From an uncultured Ruminococcus sp. (lineage in GTDB: Bacteria; Bacillota; Clostridia; Oscillospirales; Ruminococcaceae): DNA of 13,892 nt. Position 1 is the first letter of the stretch; each line of letters begins with the position of its first letter. The stretch spans positions 1-13,892 of the forward strand of contig UQEM01000055.1 in NCBI GenBank assembly GCA_900540005.1, read 5' to 3'. The notes under the pieces were generated by a model, which saw nothing but the letters and a program-made list of their open reading frames with translations, was not told the DNA's origin and did no database searches. A program made the translations under genes and the position numbers. Shown here one piece after another: positions 5,586 to 13,892 of this stretch.

Positions 5586-6785
5586 ATGAAGGTAAAGAAT
5601 AAAGGAAGGAAAATATACAAGACAAAAGAGAAGAACTATTACGGAAAAAGTCCTGTAGGAAAGGCATTCTCTGTAGGACTTACCGTATTGCTCATAGGCG
5701 GCATAGGCTTTATCGGCTATAGCGTAGCAGAGCCGATCATCAACTACACCAAGAAAAAGGGCGACAACGATGTTTCCACGATAGTGACTACGGATTCCGA
5801 GCAGGTGACAAATGAAAACGGAGAAGTGATCTCTGGTGAAACTGCGGCAGATGATCAGTCCTCGTCGTTTGAGCAGTATAGAGCATATGCCCTTGCTCCG
5901 GCGGATCTGCTCAGCAGTGACGCACTCAGAACTGCGCTTAAAAGAGTTCCGGCAGGCGAAAAAATAGAGTATATCGAAGTTCCGCTGAAGGTAAGCGGAG
6001 GCAAAATATACTATGCGAGCAAGGTCAATATGGCGGTCATGTCAGGAGCAGTCCAGTCACAGGTCGAGCTTTCGGATATGGTTTCGATAATTGGCAGCGC
6101 AGGCTACAAGCCGACTGCATACATCAGTACCTTTGACGATAATATAATTCCCATAAATTATCCTGAGACCGCTTATGTGACCGCTGACGACGGCTCAATG
6201 TGGATAGACAACAATCTTGAGGACGGCGGAAAGCCGTGGATGTCGCCTTTTTCGGATATGGCGGTGAGCTACAATGCGGCTATAGCGCAGGAAGCTACCG
6301 GTGCAGGCTTTGAAAAGGTGATATGCTCGGACTTTGTTTTCCCCGAGTTTCGTCAGAGCGACATAGAGTATCTTGGAGAGTCCGTGGTGGCAAATGACCG
6401 CTATATGGCGCTTACTTCGGCAGCGAACATGATGTACGAGAATGTGGTCAATAACGGTTCCTCGATGATGATAGAGGTATCCGCCGCTGACCTGCTAAAA
6501 GGAAACAGCGATATTGTTCAGCCTATGCTTTTAAGCGCAAATTCTTTTGTACTGGACATTGACCTTGATGAGATCTCAGGCGGAGTCTACACCGCAGACA
6601 CGGTATATGAGTTTGACGGAACTGCGTCGGAAAACGTAGACAAGATGCTTAAACTGGTAAATGAAGACCTTGCCGATTTTAATGTGGCTGTGCGCATATC
6701 GGGTACTTCCGTGAGCATTTCCGAACTTGTAAAAGCAAAGGAAAGCATATCGAAGTACGGCTACAGTTCATTTGTGATCGGCTGA
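5586..6785 (+). CDS. Membrane-anchored glycoside-hydrolase-like protein (DUF4015 type)
   Basis: A 399-residue protein with a basic N-terminus (1-25), one membrane helix at about 26-48, then a Ser/Thr/Glu-rich spacer (60-95), so the rest should lie outside the membrane. Residues about 110-399 look like a TIM-barrel of the putative glycosyl hydrolase family DUF4015 (PF13200, from memory). KPTAYISTFDD, DDGSMWIDN, KPWMSPFSDMAVSYNAAIAQEA and GFEKVICSDFVFPEF correspond to the family's R-V-F-D, DGGxWRD, WVDPYNKEVWDYNIAIAKEA and GFDEIQFDYVRFP blocks, keeping the Asp of the last one (Asp249). The enzyme activity of the family is not established, and several conserved residues differ here. The start at 5586 is set by AGGAGA five bases upstream; a TTG-initiated extension from 5523 would overlap rnfA and is unlikely. 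It lies between the Rnf-like genes and hprK. Role not known; a cell-surface polysaccharide link is only a guess. Confidence 0.65.
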   Translation: MKVKNKGRKIYKTKEKNYYGKSPVGKAFSVGLTVLLIGGIGFIGYSVAEPIINYTKKKGDNDVSTIVTTDSEQVTNENGEVISGETAADDQSSSFEQYRAYALAPADLLSSDALRTALKRVPAGEKIEYIEVPLKVSGGKIYYASKVNMAVMSGAVQSQVELSDMVSIIGSAGYKPTAYISTFDDNIIPINYPETAYVTADDGSMWIDNNLEDGGKPWMSPFSDMAVSYNAAIAQEATGAGFEKVICSDFVFPEFRQSDIEYLGESVVANDRYMALTSAANMMYENVVNNGSSMMIEVSAADLLKGNSDIVQPMLLSANSFVLDIDLDEISGGVYTADTVYEFDGTASENVDKMLKLVNEDLADFNVAVRISGTSVSISELVKAKESISKYGYSSFVIG

Positions 6786-6790
6786 TGAAT

Positions 6791-6816
6791 ATATTTAAAT
6801 ATCCCCGAAATTTCGG
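6791..6816. repeat. two adjacent perfect palindromes in the hprK leader
   Basis: ATATTTAAATAT (6791-6802) and CCGAAATTTCGG (6805-6816) are perfect 12-base palindromes separated by two bases in the 50-base gap before hprK. Neither is followed by a T-tract. They could be a repressor or regulator site or fold in RNA; no known operator was recognised. Confidence 0.4.
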
Positions 6817-6835
6817 AGAACGGAGAAGATGAAAC

Positions 6836-7795
6836 ATGGCAGATAATTTTAAAGTATCGCTTCGCAAGGTTATTGACGAATTCAAGCTTGAGGTGATCTA
6901 CATCCACAAGGACGCCAACGAAGTGATGATCGAAGAAAACGATGTAAACAGGCCCGGACTTCAGCTCATGGGCTTTTATGAGTATTTCAATCCGGAGCGC
7001 ATCCAGATAATAGGAAAAATGGAGTTTGCTTATCTCTCGACAATTGACGAAAAGACAAGGCGTGAGAGACTCCAGCTTCTCTTTGCGCAGAGAATACCTG
7101 CACTTATCATTACCCGCGAGCTCCCATACTTTGCAGAAATGCTTGAGCTTGCGAAAGAGTATGAAGTTCCGCTTCTCAGAAGTAAGGAGAGCACTTCAAA
7201 CTTCATGTCGGGACTCATTGCATATCTCAATCTTACGCTTGCACCGAGAATCACCCGTCATGGCGTACTTATCGAGATCTACGGCGAAGGTGTTTTCATA
7301 ACCGGTGAAAGCGGCGTAGGTAAGAGCGAAACTGCGATTGAGCTTGTAAAGAGAGGACACCGCCTTGTAGCTGATGACGCGGTAGAGATAAGAAAGGTTT
7401 CAAACATCAGCCTTGTCGGAAGTTCGCCTGACAATATCCGTCACTTCCTCGAACTGCGTGGAATCGGAATCATAAATGCGCGCCGCCTTTTTGGTATCGG
7501 TGCAGTAAAGATGACTGAGAAGATAGACCTTGTTATCGAGCTTGAACAGTGGAATTCCGAAAAGGTGTACGACCGAATGGGCGTTGATACAGAGTATGTG
7601 TCGCTTCTTGGCGTAAAGATACCTTCTCTCACTATTCCCGTAAAGCCCGGACGTAACCTTGCGGTAATTCTTGAAGTTGCGGCAATGAACAACAGACAGA
7701 AGAAAATGGGCTACAACGCTGCAAGAGAACTTCTTAACAGACTTGGCATGGAGTCCGACGCCAAGGAGACAGTCCGCGATTACGAGGCGTTTTAA
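6836..7795 (+). CDS. hprK: HPr kinase/phosphorylase
   Basis: A 319-residue bifunctional enzyme that phosphorylates and dephosphorylates HPr on Ser46, setting carbon catabolite control in Firmicutes; cytoplasmic hexamer. The N-terminal DRTGG-like domain covers about 1-130. The kinase core has His142 in RHGVLIEIYGEG, the Walker A loop GESGVGKS (157-164), VADDAVEI (Asp180-181) and the family signature ELRGIGIINARRLFG (206-220). K-x-P-x-x-P-V-K-P-G-R-N at about 261-273 matches the C-terminal region. Length is typical. The start ATG 6836 has GGAGA nine bases upstream. No ptsH or crh is present in the window, so its partner is encoded elsewhere. A 56-base gap without promoter or terminator separates it from murB. 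Confidence 0.95.
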   Translation: MADNFKVSLRKVIDEFKLEVIYIHKDANEVMIEENDVNRPGLQLMGFYEYFNPERIQIIGKMEFAYLSTIDEKTRRERLQLLFAQRIPALIITRELPYFAEMLELAKEYEVPLLRSKESTSNFMSGLIAYLNLTLAPRITRHGVLIEIYGEGVFITGESGVGKSETAIELVKRGHRLVADDAVEIRKVSNISLVGSSPDNIRHFLELRGIGIINARRLFGIGAVKMTEKIDLVIELEQWNSEKVYDRMGVDTEYVSLLGVKIPSLTIPVKPGRNLAVILEVAAMNNRQKKMGYNAARELLNRLGMESDAKETVRDYEAF

Positions 7796-7851
7796 TCAAG
7801 CCGCACGCAGTAACGGCTGCGGAGGCAATCAATTGAAATCCTGGAGGAATC

Positions 7852-8757
7852 ATGATAAACATAGCAGAACTTACCAAGCTTTGTGAAGAGCTCGGCTGCC
7901 GCATAACGCCTGAATGTTCTTTGAGCGAATACATTACATTTCGTTTCGGCGGGCCATGCCGTGCGCTTGTAAGCGTGAATTCCGTTGAATCTGCGGCAAA
8001 GCTGATAGAATACATGAAAACCAATGGCATAAAATACGGAATACTCGGCAGGGGCAGCAATGTTTTAGCCGCAGACGAGGGCTTTGACGGAGTTATACTC
8101 CTGTTCGGCAGCGACTTTTCGCAGATAGAAGTGAAAGGCAATACAATTCGGTGCGATGCGGGAGCTTCACTGTCTTCCGCCTGCGTTCATGCCCAGCAGA
8201 ACGGACTCTCGGGAATGGAGAATCTTTTTGGCATTCCGGGAACAGTAGGCGGAGCGCTCTACATGAATGCGGGTGCTTACGGAAGTGAAATGAAGGACGT
8301 AGTGATCTCGGCAGAGTACATTGATGAAAACTGCCGTATCAGGAGTATCTCTGCAAAGGACATGGAGCTTTCCTACCGTCACAGTGTATTTTCGGGAACT
8401 TCCAATGTGATAACATCTGTTACAATGCAGCTTACCGAGGGAGATCCTGCTGAGATCAAGGCTCATATGAACGAATGTATGTCAAAGCGCAGTTCAAAGC
8501 AGCCGCTTGAGTATCCGAGTGCAGGCAGCACATTCAAGCGTCCTGAGGGCAGTTATGCGTCTTTGCTCATTGAACAGTGCGGTCTGAAAGGATTTTCGTG
8601 CGGCGGAGCAATGGTCAGCGAAAAACACAGCGGATTTGTAATAAACAAGGGCTATGCGACCTGTGCAGATGTGCTTGAACTCTGCGAAAAGGTGAAAGCC
8701 GAAGTAAAAGAAAAAACAGGATATCAGCTCGAACTTGAACCGATAATTCTCAGGTAA
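7852..8757 (+). CDS. murB: UDP-N-acetylenolpyruvoylglucosamine reductase
   Basis: A 301-residue FAD enzyme that reduces UDP-GlcNAc-enolpyruvate to UDP-MurNAc with NADPH, the second committed step of peptidoglycan precursor synthesis. FAD-domain motifs are TFRFGGP (29-35), GILGRGSNVL (63-72) and GMENLFGIPGTVGGALYMNAGAYG (121-144). YRHS (175-178) precedes the substrate domain with SAGSTFKRP (223-231), where Ser226 is the proton-donor serine. HSGFVIN (259-265) and the C-terminal ELEP Glu (residue 296) complete the active site. The type IIb architecture is usual for Firmicutes. The start ATG has GGAGG four bases upstream. It is followed after 21 bases by rapZ, a common pairing in Clostridia. Confidence 0.96.
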   Translation: MINIAELTKLCEELGCRITPECSLSEYITFRFGGPCRALVSVNSVESAAKLIEYMKTNGIKYGILGRGSNVLAADEGFDGVILLFGSDFSQIEVKGNTIRCDAGASLSSACVHAQQNGLSGMENLFGIPGTVGGALYMNAGAYGSEMKDVVISAEYIDENCRIRSISAKDMELSYRHSVFSGTSNVITSVTMQLTEGDPAEIKAHMNECMSKRSSKQPLEYPSAGSTFKRPEGSYASLLIEQCGLKGFSCGGAMVSEKHSGFVINKGYATCADVLELCEKVKAEVKEKTGYQLELEPIILR

Positions 8758-8778
8758 GAGCAGGCAAGGAGGTGCGTT

Positions 8779-9651
8779 ATGGAGCTGCTGATAGTAACAG
8801 GAATGTCAGGATCGGGAAAGTCCTGCGTCATGGATGTAATGGAGGATATCGGCTACTACTGTATTGATAATCTGCCGCCTAAGCTCATACCGCAATTTGT
8901 TGATCTATGCAGAAAGTCCGAATCGGAGATCAAAAAAATAGCCGTTGCATTTGATATAAGAACAGGCGATATGTTCGCCGAGATATTCCATGCATGGCAG
9001 GAGATAAAGTCGGACAAAACAATTCAATCTAAGATACTTTTTATAAGTGCGAGCGACGAAGTGCTCATCAAGCGTTACAAGGAAACTCGACGCAGACATC
9101 CGCTGCATGATAAGTTCAACGGGAATATGCACGAGGCGATAGCATATGAGCGCAACCAGCTTTCACAGTTGCGGGAAATAGCCGATTATTACATAGAAAC
9201 TTCGGAATATACCGCCTCACAGCTCAAGGAGCAGGTGAGGTCGCTTTTCCTCGTCAAGAATTCCGATTCACTGAATATAAAGGTGATGTCATTCGGATTC
9301 AAGTACGGAGTTTCTACCGAATCCGACCTTGTGTTTGACGTAAGGTGTCTGCCCAATCCGTACTATATTGACGAACTGCGCAACCGCACGGGACTTGAAC
9401 AGTGTGTAAGGGACTATGTGATGAGTTTTAAGCAGTCTCATGAGCTTTTCAACAAGCTTACAGACCTTATAGACTATCTGATACCGCTCTACGTTCATGA
9501 GGGGAAAAGTCAGCTCGTGATCGCATTCGGCTGTACAGGCGGAAAGCACCGCTCGATAACCTTCGCCGAGCTTATGGCAGAGCACCTTTCCAAAAACGAA
9601 TATAAGGTTCAGAAATTCCATAGGGATATAACCAAGGATAAAAAATACTGA
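8779..9651 (+). CDS. rapZ: RapZ/YvcJ family nucleotide-binding protein
   Basis: A 290-residue P-loop protein with Walker A GMSGSGKS (8-15), the family signature CIDNLPPKLIP (28-38) and the Walker B-like KIAVAFDIR. The C-terminal domain contains FDVRCLPNPYYIDELRNRTG and FGCTGGKHRS (250-259). In Enterobacteria RapZ is an RNA adaptor that senses GlcN6P and guides RNase E to GlmZ. In Bacillus the orthologue YvcJ binds and hydrolyses GTP/ATP and affects competence, and it is unclear whether it binds RNA. The start ATG is preceded by AAGGAGGTG four bases upstream. It sits directly before whiA (gap of seven bases); yvcK, which often lies between them, is missing. Confidence 0.94.
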   Translation: MELLIVTGMSGSGKSCVMDVMEDIGYYCIDNLPPKLIPQFVDLCRKSESEIKKIAVAFDIRTGDMFAEIFHAWQEIKSDKTIQSKILFISASDEVLIKRYKETRRRHPLHDKFNGNMHEAIAYERNQLSQLREIADYYIETSEYTASQLKEQVRSLFLVKNSDSLNIKVMSFGFKYGVSTESDLVFDVRCLPNPYYIDELRNRTGLEQCVRDYVMSFKQSHELFNKLTDLIDYLIPLYVHEGKSQLVIAFGCTGGKHRSITFAELMAEHLSKNEYKVQKFHRDITKDKKY

Positions 9652-9658
9652 GGAGTGA

Positions 9659-10585
9659 GTGAAAATATCTTTCTCAAATGAAGTCAGAAAGGAAATATGT
9701 TCCTCTGTAAACGACAAAGAAAAGCGGTTTGCGTGTCTTTACGGAATGCTGATTTTCAGCCGTGAGCTTTCAGCCGGTTCTGTTTGCTTTCAGAGTGAGA
9801 GTGGATCATCGTCACAGCTTTTTGCGGAGCTTTTCAGGCGTGTGTTCAGGACTGAGCCTGCCTGCAAGACTAACACTCGCAGGAACGGAACGGTGCTTTA
9901 CAGTTACGAGATAACTGATCCAAAGCTCATATCCGAGATATATTCAAGGTACAGGATAGATCCCGAAGAAAGAGAGATAAATTCCGAGATTATTGCAACA
10001 AATAGTCTCGGAGTTTTTACAGCAGGGGCATTTCTTGCCTGTGGGAGCGTAAATGATCCCGAAAAGGAGTATCACCTTGAATTTGCTGTTCCTGATGATA
10101 AACTTGCGTCAGAACTTAAAGTTCTGCTCGGGGATATAGGCGTAAACGCAAAAACTTCTCTCCGCAGGGGACAGCATATAGTCTATATTAAGGGCAGCGA
10201 GTCCATAGAGGATACGCTTACCTTTATCGGAGCACAGCAGTGTACGCTTGACCTCATGAATGTCAAGATATACAAGGACGTGCGCAACAAAGCCAATCGC
10301 ATAGCCAACTGCGACTCCGCGAATATAGATAAGGTCGTAAATGCCGCGGTGAAACAGCTTGAAGATATAAAACTTATTGACCGCACGCTTGGACTTGATA
10401 ATATTTCCGAGGAACTGCGTGATATTGCACAGTTGAGACTTGACAACCTCGATATGAGCCTGCGTGAGATCGGCGACACACTTGAGCCTCCGATAAGCCG
10501 TTCGGGAGTGAATCACCGCTTCAAGCGGCTCGCCAAGATAGCAGATGACATTCGGGAGGGCAGGACAGATGATAAAAGCGAATGA
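9659..10585 (+). CDS. whiA: WhiA sporulation/division regulator homologue
   Basis: A 308-residue protein starting at GTG with KISFSNEVRKEIC, the typical WhiA beginning. It has an N-terminal LAGLIDADG homing-endonuclease-like fold without nuclease activity (about 1-210; blocks GAFLACGSVNDPEKEYHLEF and KIYKDVRNKANRIANCDSANI). The C-terminal helix-turn-helix at about 255-300 contains the family's REIGDTLEPPISRSGVNHRFKRL. In Streptomyces WhiA is a transcription factor for sporulation septation; in Firmicutes it is a nucleoid-associated protein affecting division and chromosome segregation. AGGAG lies only three bases before the GTG, a short spacing, but homology at the very N-terminus fixes this start. 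It overlaps dnaE by 17 bases. Confidence 0.95.
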   Translation: MKISFSNEVRKEICSSVNDKEKRFACLYGMLIFSRELSAGSVCFQSESGSSSQLFAELFRRVFRTEPACKTNTRRNGTVLYSYEITDPKLISEIYSRYRIDPEEREINSEIIATNSLGVFTAGAFLACGSVNDPEKEYHLEFAVPDDKLASELKVLLGDIGVNAKTSLRRGQHIVYIKGSESIEDTLTFIGAQQCTLDLMNVKIYKDVRNKANRIANCDSANIDKVVNAAVKQLEDIKLIDRTLGLDNISEELRDIAQLRLDNLDMSLREIGDTLEPPISRSGVNHRFKRLAKIADDIREGRTDDKSE

Positions 10586-13500
10586 ATTTGTAAATCTCCA
10601 CCTCCATACCGAGTACAGTCTGCTTGACGGAGCCTGCCGCATAAAGCCACTCATAAAGCGGATAAAGGAACTTGGACAGACGGCTGTTGCAATAACCGAT
10701 CACGGAAATATGTACGGTGCAGTCGAATTCTGGAACGAAGCAAGGAAAGAGGGCATAAAGCCGATAATCGGCTGCGAGGTCTATGTAGCGCGCAGGAGCA
10801 GGTTTGACAAAGAGCCGAAACTCGATTCATCGCCGTATCATCTGATACTGCTGTGCGAGAACAACGAGGGTTACAAGAACCTTGTAAAGCTCGTTTCACT
10901 TGCGAGTATTGAGGGCTTTTACAGCAAGCCGAGAGTAGACACGGAACTCCTGAAAAAATATCACGGCGGACTTATTTGTATGTCAGCCTGTCTTGCGGGG
11001 GAGATACCGCGTTTGCTTGCGGCTGATGACTACGAGGGTGCTAAGTCGTGCGCACTTGCCTACAGGGAAATATTCGGCGAGGGCAACTATTTCTTTGAAA
11101 TACAGAATCACGGAATAAGCGACGAGCAGAAGGTCACCGCCTATTTGTACAGGCTTTCGCAGGATACGGGAATTCCGCTTGCAGCGACAAACGACTGTCA
11201 CTATATCAACAGGCAGGACGCTGAAATGCAGAATGTTCTGCTGTGTATTCAGACGGGAAAGACTCTTGATGAGCCGAACAGCATAAGCTTTGAAACAAAT
11301 GAGTTCTATGTGAAGTCTGCCGAAGAAATGGCGGAGCTTTTCCCGGGGCACGAAGATGCTGTCAGAAATACAGTAAAGATAGCGGAACGCTGCAATGTTG
11401 AGTTTGAATTCGGCAATATAAAGCTGCCGAAGTTCACGATAGAGGGCATTACCGACAACGTGGAGTATTTCCGCGGACTTTGCCGTGACGGAATGTACAA
11501 GAGATACGGAAAAACTCCTGATAAAACCGTTACAGACCGCCTTGAATACGAGCTTTTGGTAATTACAAAAATGGGATATACCGACTACTATCTCATAGTG
11601 TGGGACTTTATCAGATACGCGCGTGAGCATGGGATCCCTGTTGGCCCCGGCAGAGGATCGGGCGCAGGAAGTCTTTGCGCTTACTGTATCGGAATTACAG
11701 GCATTGATCCGATAAAGTACAACCTTCTCTTTGAGCGCTTTCTTAATCCTGAGCGTGTCAGTATGCCCGATTTTGATATTGATTTTTGTATTGAGGGACG
11801 GCAGGACGTCAAGGACTACGTTGTGCGCAGATACGGTAAGGATTACGTTTCCGAAATTATTGCATTCGATACTCTTAAAGCCCGTGCGGCGATACGCGAT
11901 GTCGGACGAGTTCTCGGACTCCCGTACGCTCTGTGTGACAGAGTTGCAAAGCAGATAGACTTCCGTGACACATTGGAAGAGGCGGTTAAAAGTTCCGAAG
12001 ATCTTACGACGCTGTATCATTCTGACAGGTCTGTAAAAAAGCTTATTGACCTTTCGAGACAGCTTGAAGGAATGCCGCGCCATGCTTCAACTCATGCCGC
12101 AGGAGTTGTTATATCGGCAGTGCCGCTGAGTGATCTCGTTCCGCTGCAAAAGAACGACGGAACGATAGTGACCCAGTACACGATGACTGTTCTTGAATCG
12201 CTCGGACTACTGAAAATGGACTTTCTCGGACTGCGAAACCTTACGATAATCCGTGATACTGTCCGCGAAATACATAAGACCGAGCCGAATTTCGATATAA
12301 ATGCGATCCCGACAGATGACAGTTCTGTCTTTGCTATGCTCACACGCGGCGATACGAGCGGAGTTTTCCAACTGGAAAGTGCAGGCATGACTGCGCGGCT
12401 CATGGAACTTGCTCCGGAACGCCTTGAGGATCTGATCGCAGTAATTTCGCTTTACCGCCCCGGCCCTATGAAGTCGATACCCATATATATCGAAAACAAG
12501 AAGCACCCCGAGCAAATAAAGTACAAACACCCGATTCTGGAAAGCATACTTGCTGACACTTACGGCTGTATGGTATATCAGGAGCAGGTAATGGAGATCT
12601 GCCGGAAACTTGCGGGTTACTCGTATGGTCACGCGGATATAGTCCGCCGTGCAATGGCGAAGAAAAAGCATGATGTAATGCTGAAAGAGCGCGAAAGTTT
12701 TGTTGCAGGAGCACAGAAAAACGGTGTTGACGGCAGGATCGCAAACGAGATATTCGATGAGATGATAAGCTTTGCTTCGTATGCGTTCAATAAGTCCCAT
12801 GCGGCGGCTTATGCCTATCTCGCATATCAGACCGCGTATCTGAAGTGTCACTACAACGGCGCGTACATGGCGGCGCTGATGTCGAGTGTAATGGGCATGA
12901 CCGGAAAGCTTGCGGAGTATATGACCTCATGCAGGGGAGCAGGTACTCAAGTCCTCAGCCCCGACATAAATATGAGCATGAAGAATTTTACCTTTGCAGA
13001 CGGAAAAATGTACTTCGGACTTCTTGCGATAAAAAATGTCGGCAGCGGACTTGCAGACAGGATAATTGCCGAAAGGCAGCAAAAGGGCAGATTCAGAGGA
13101 CTACAGGATTTCTGTGAGCGAATTGAGGGCAGAGAGCTGAACCGAAAGGCTCTTGAAAATATGATAAAGGCGGGAGCTTTCGATGGCCTCGGACTTAACC
13201 GCCGCCAGATGCTCGATTGTTATGCCGAGTTGTTGAGTTCGGCAGGTTCTGACTCAAAACGCGCTATCGAGGGACAACTGAATTTTCTCGATTTCGACAG
13301 CAGTCAGGATATGGGCGTTAAGATACCGTATAAACCTGAATTTGATGAAAAGCGTCTCTTTTCCATGGAAAAAGAGGCAACGGGAATGTACCTCAGCGGA
13401 AATCCGCTTTCCGGATACAAATGGATAGCAGAACTCCTTCACATGATTCCTATCGGAGAACTGGTCGGCGAGACTTCTTCCGCAAAAGACGGTCAGAACA

Positions 13501-13864
13501 TAAAGCTTATGTGCATAGTTGACGGCAAGAAGATCCACATGACGAAAAATAACGAAAAGATGTGCTTTCTGGACGTTTCCGACGATACTGGCGAGTTGGA
13601 GTGCGTTGTATTTCCGAAGCTGTACTCCGCTTTTTCCTCACAGCTTGTAGACGACAATATACTGCTCATAAACGGCAAAGTATCGGCAAAGGACGATCGG
13701 GTGACTGTAGTCTGCGGAGCGATTTTCGGCGAAAAGGAGATCCCCGAACTTATAAAGAGCATGAAACTCTGTATAAAGACCACATCGCAGAATGCAGGTA
13801 TCTCTCCCGAGCTTGTCCGTATCTGCGGCAAATACACGGGAGATACTCCGATATGTTTCTACAT
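10569..13864 (+). CDS. dnaE: DNA polymerase III subunit alpha (DnaE), 3' end cut by contig end
   Basis: 1098 complete codons of a C-family replicative polymerase; by family length only a few tens of residues are missing. The PHP domain begins at residue 8 (VNLHLHTEYSLLDGA; AITDHGNMYG; IGCEVYV; MSACLAGEI; AATNDCHY). The palm domain holds GPGRGSGAGSLCAYCIGITG and PDFDIDF with the catalytic aspartates; the third is in AAIRDVGR. Later blocks are RHASTHAAGVV, GVFQLES, ISLYRPGPM, MVYQEQVMEI, FNKSHAAAYA, a helix-hairpin-helix region and an OB-fold near 998-1060 (CFLDVSDDTGELECVVFP). Low-GC Gram-positives use it with PolC for replication, chiefly for extending primers. The start ATG 10569 has GGGAGG nine bases upstream. 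The frame stays open to the window end only because adapter sequence follows: residues after about 1098 (CLLYTSDAA) are not real. Confidence 0.95.
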
Positions 13865-13892
13865 CTGTCTCTTATACACATCTGACGCTGCC
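13865..13892. other. Tn5/Nextera sequencing adapter remnant (not genomic)
   Basis: Bases 13865-13883 are CTGTCTCTTATACACATCT, exactly the 19-base Tn5 mosaic end used in transposase library kits. The last nine bases, GACGCTGCC, continue into the read-1 side of the adapter. This is untrimmed adapter at a contig end. It should be removed, and dnaE should be treated as truncated by the assembly, not in nature. Confidence 0.97.

Noticed and set aside
7801..7822. Hairpin CCGCA/TGCGG between hprK and murB as a terminator
   Set aside because: Five-base stem with a 12-base loop, alternative pairings and no T-tract; murB lies 30 bases on in the same direction. Probably chance.
10983..12083. Long antisense open frame (366 codons) on the minus strand
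   Set aside because: It lies wholly inside dnaE, whose frame carries all polymerase motifs; the antisense product has no recognisable domain. It arises from codon bias.
1..13864. Search for CRISPR arrays, tRNA or rRNA genes, insertion sequences, riboswitches
   Set aside because: No spaced repeat array, cloverleaf, transposase gene or recognisable aptamer was found by eye; nearly all sequence is accounted for by compact coding regions.

Overview
The window reads as a piece of a Firmicutes genome of the class Clostridia, most likely a Ruminococcus-like member of the Oscillospiraceae/Ruminococcaceae. The signs are a SigK-type sporulation sigma factor, a tandem-domain DnaD protein, HPr kinase, the murB-rapZ-whiA group, a Gram-positive-style DnaE with a PHP domain, strong AGGAGG-type ribosome binding sites and extended -10 promoters. 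The genus is a guess from gene content. The last 28 bases (13865-13892) are not genomic: they match the Tn5/Nextera transposase adapter. The window is therefore the end of a short-read contig, and the true sequence stops inside dnaE at 13864.

Left arm, minus strand (1-2312): sigK, then a small stand-alone HD-type alarmone hydrolase, then a DnaD/DnaB-like primosome protein that runs off the left edge. The hydrolase and dnaD each have a clear sigma-A type promoter with 17-bp spacing and a TGn extended -10. sigK is preceded only by a sigma-K-like AC / CATA element.

Divergent intergenic region (2313-2535, the longest gene-free stretch): it holds the sigK leader on the minus strand and a near-consensus sigma-A promoter (2452-2480) for the rightward operon. 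There is no gene-free stretch above 300 bases.

Right arm, plus strand (2536-13864): ten genes in one direction with overlaps or gaps of at most 56 bases and no internal terminator that I can see: rpe, three Rnf-like membrane subunits (D, E, A), a membrane-anchored glycoside-hydrolase-like protein, hprK, murB, rapZ, whiA, dnaE. The second half is a conserved housekeeping group in Clostridia: carbon-catabolite signalling, peptidoglycan precursor synthesis, nucleotide and small-RNA linked regulation, division-linked regulation and replication. yvcK, often found between rapZ and whiA, is absent.

The most unusual part is the rnfD-rnfE-rnfA-like cassette (3207-5533). It lacks the cytoplasmic and flavin subunits (RnfB, RnfC, RnfG). 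By my hand alignment, both cluster cysteines of RnfE and one of the two in RnfA are serine, and RnfD has serine where the flavin-bearing threonine is expected. RnfD also carries a long acidic tail. This looks like a membrane module derived from Rnf but repurposed away from ordinary ferredoxin:NAD oxidoreduction. It is co-transcribed with an uncharacterised extracytoplasmic glycoside-hydrolase-like protein. This is the best candidate here for an undescribed system.
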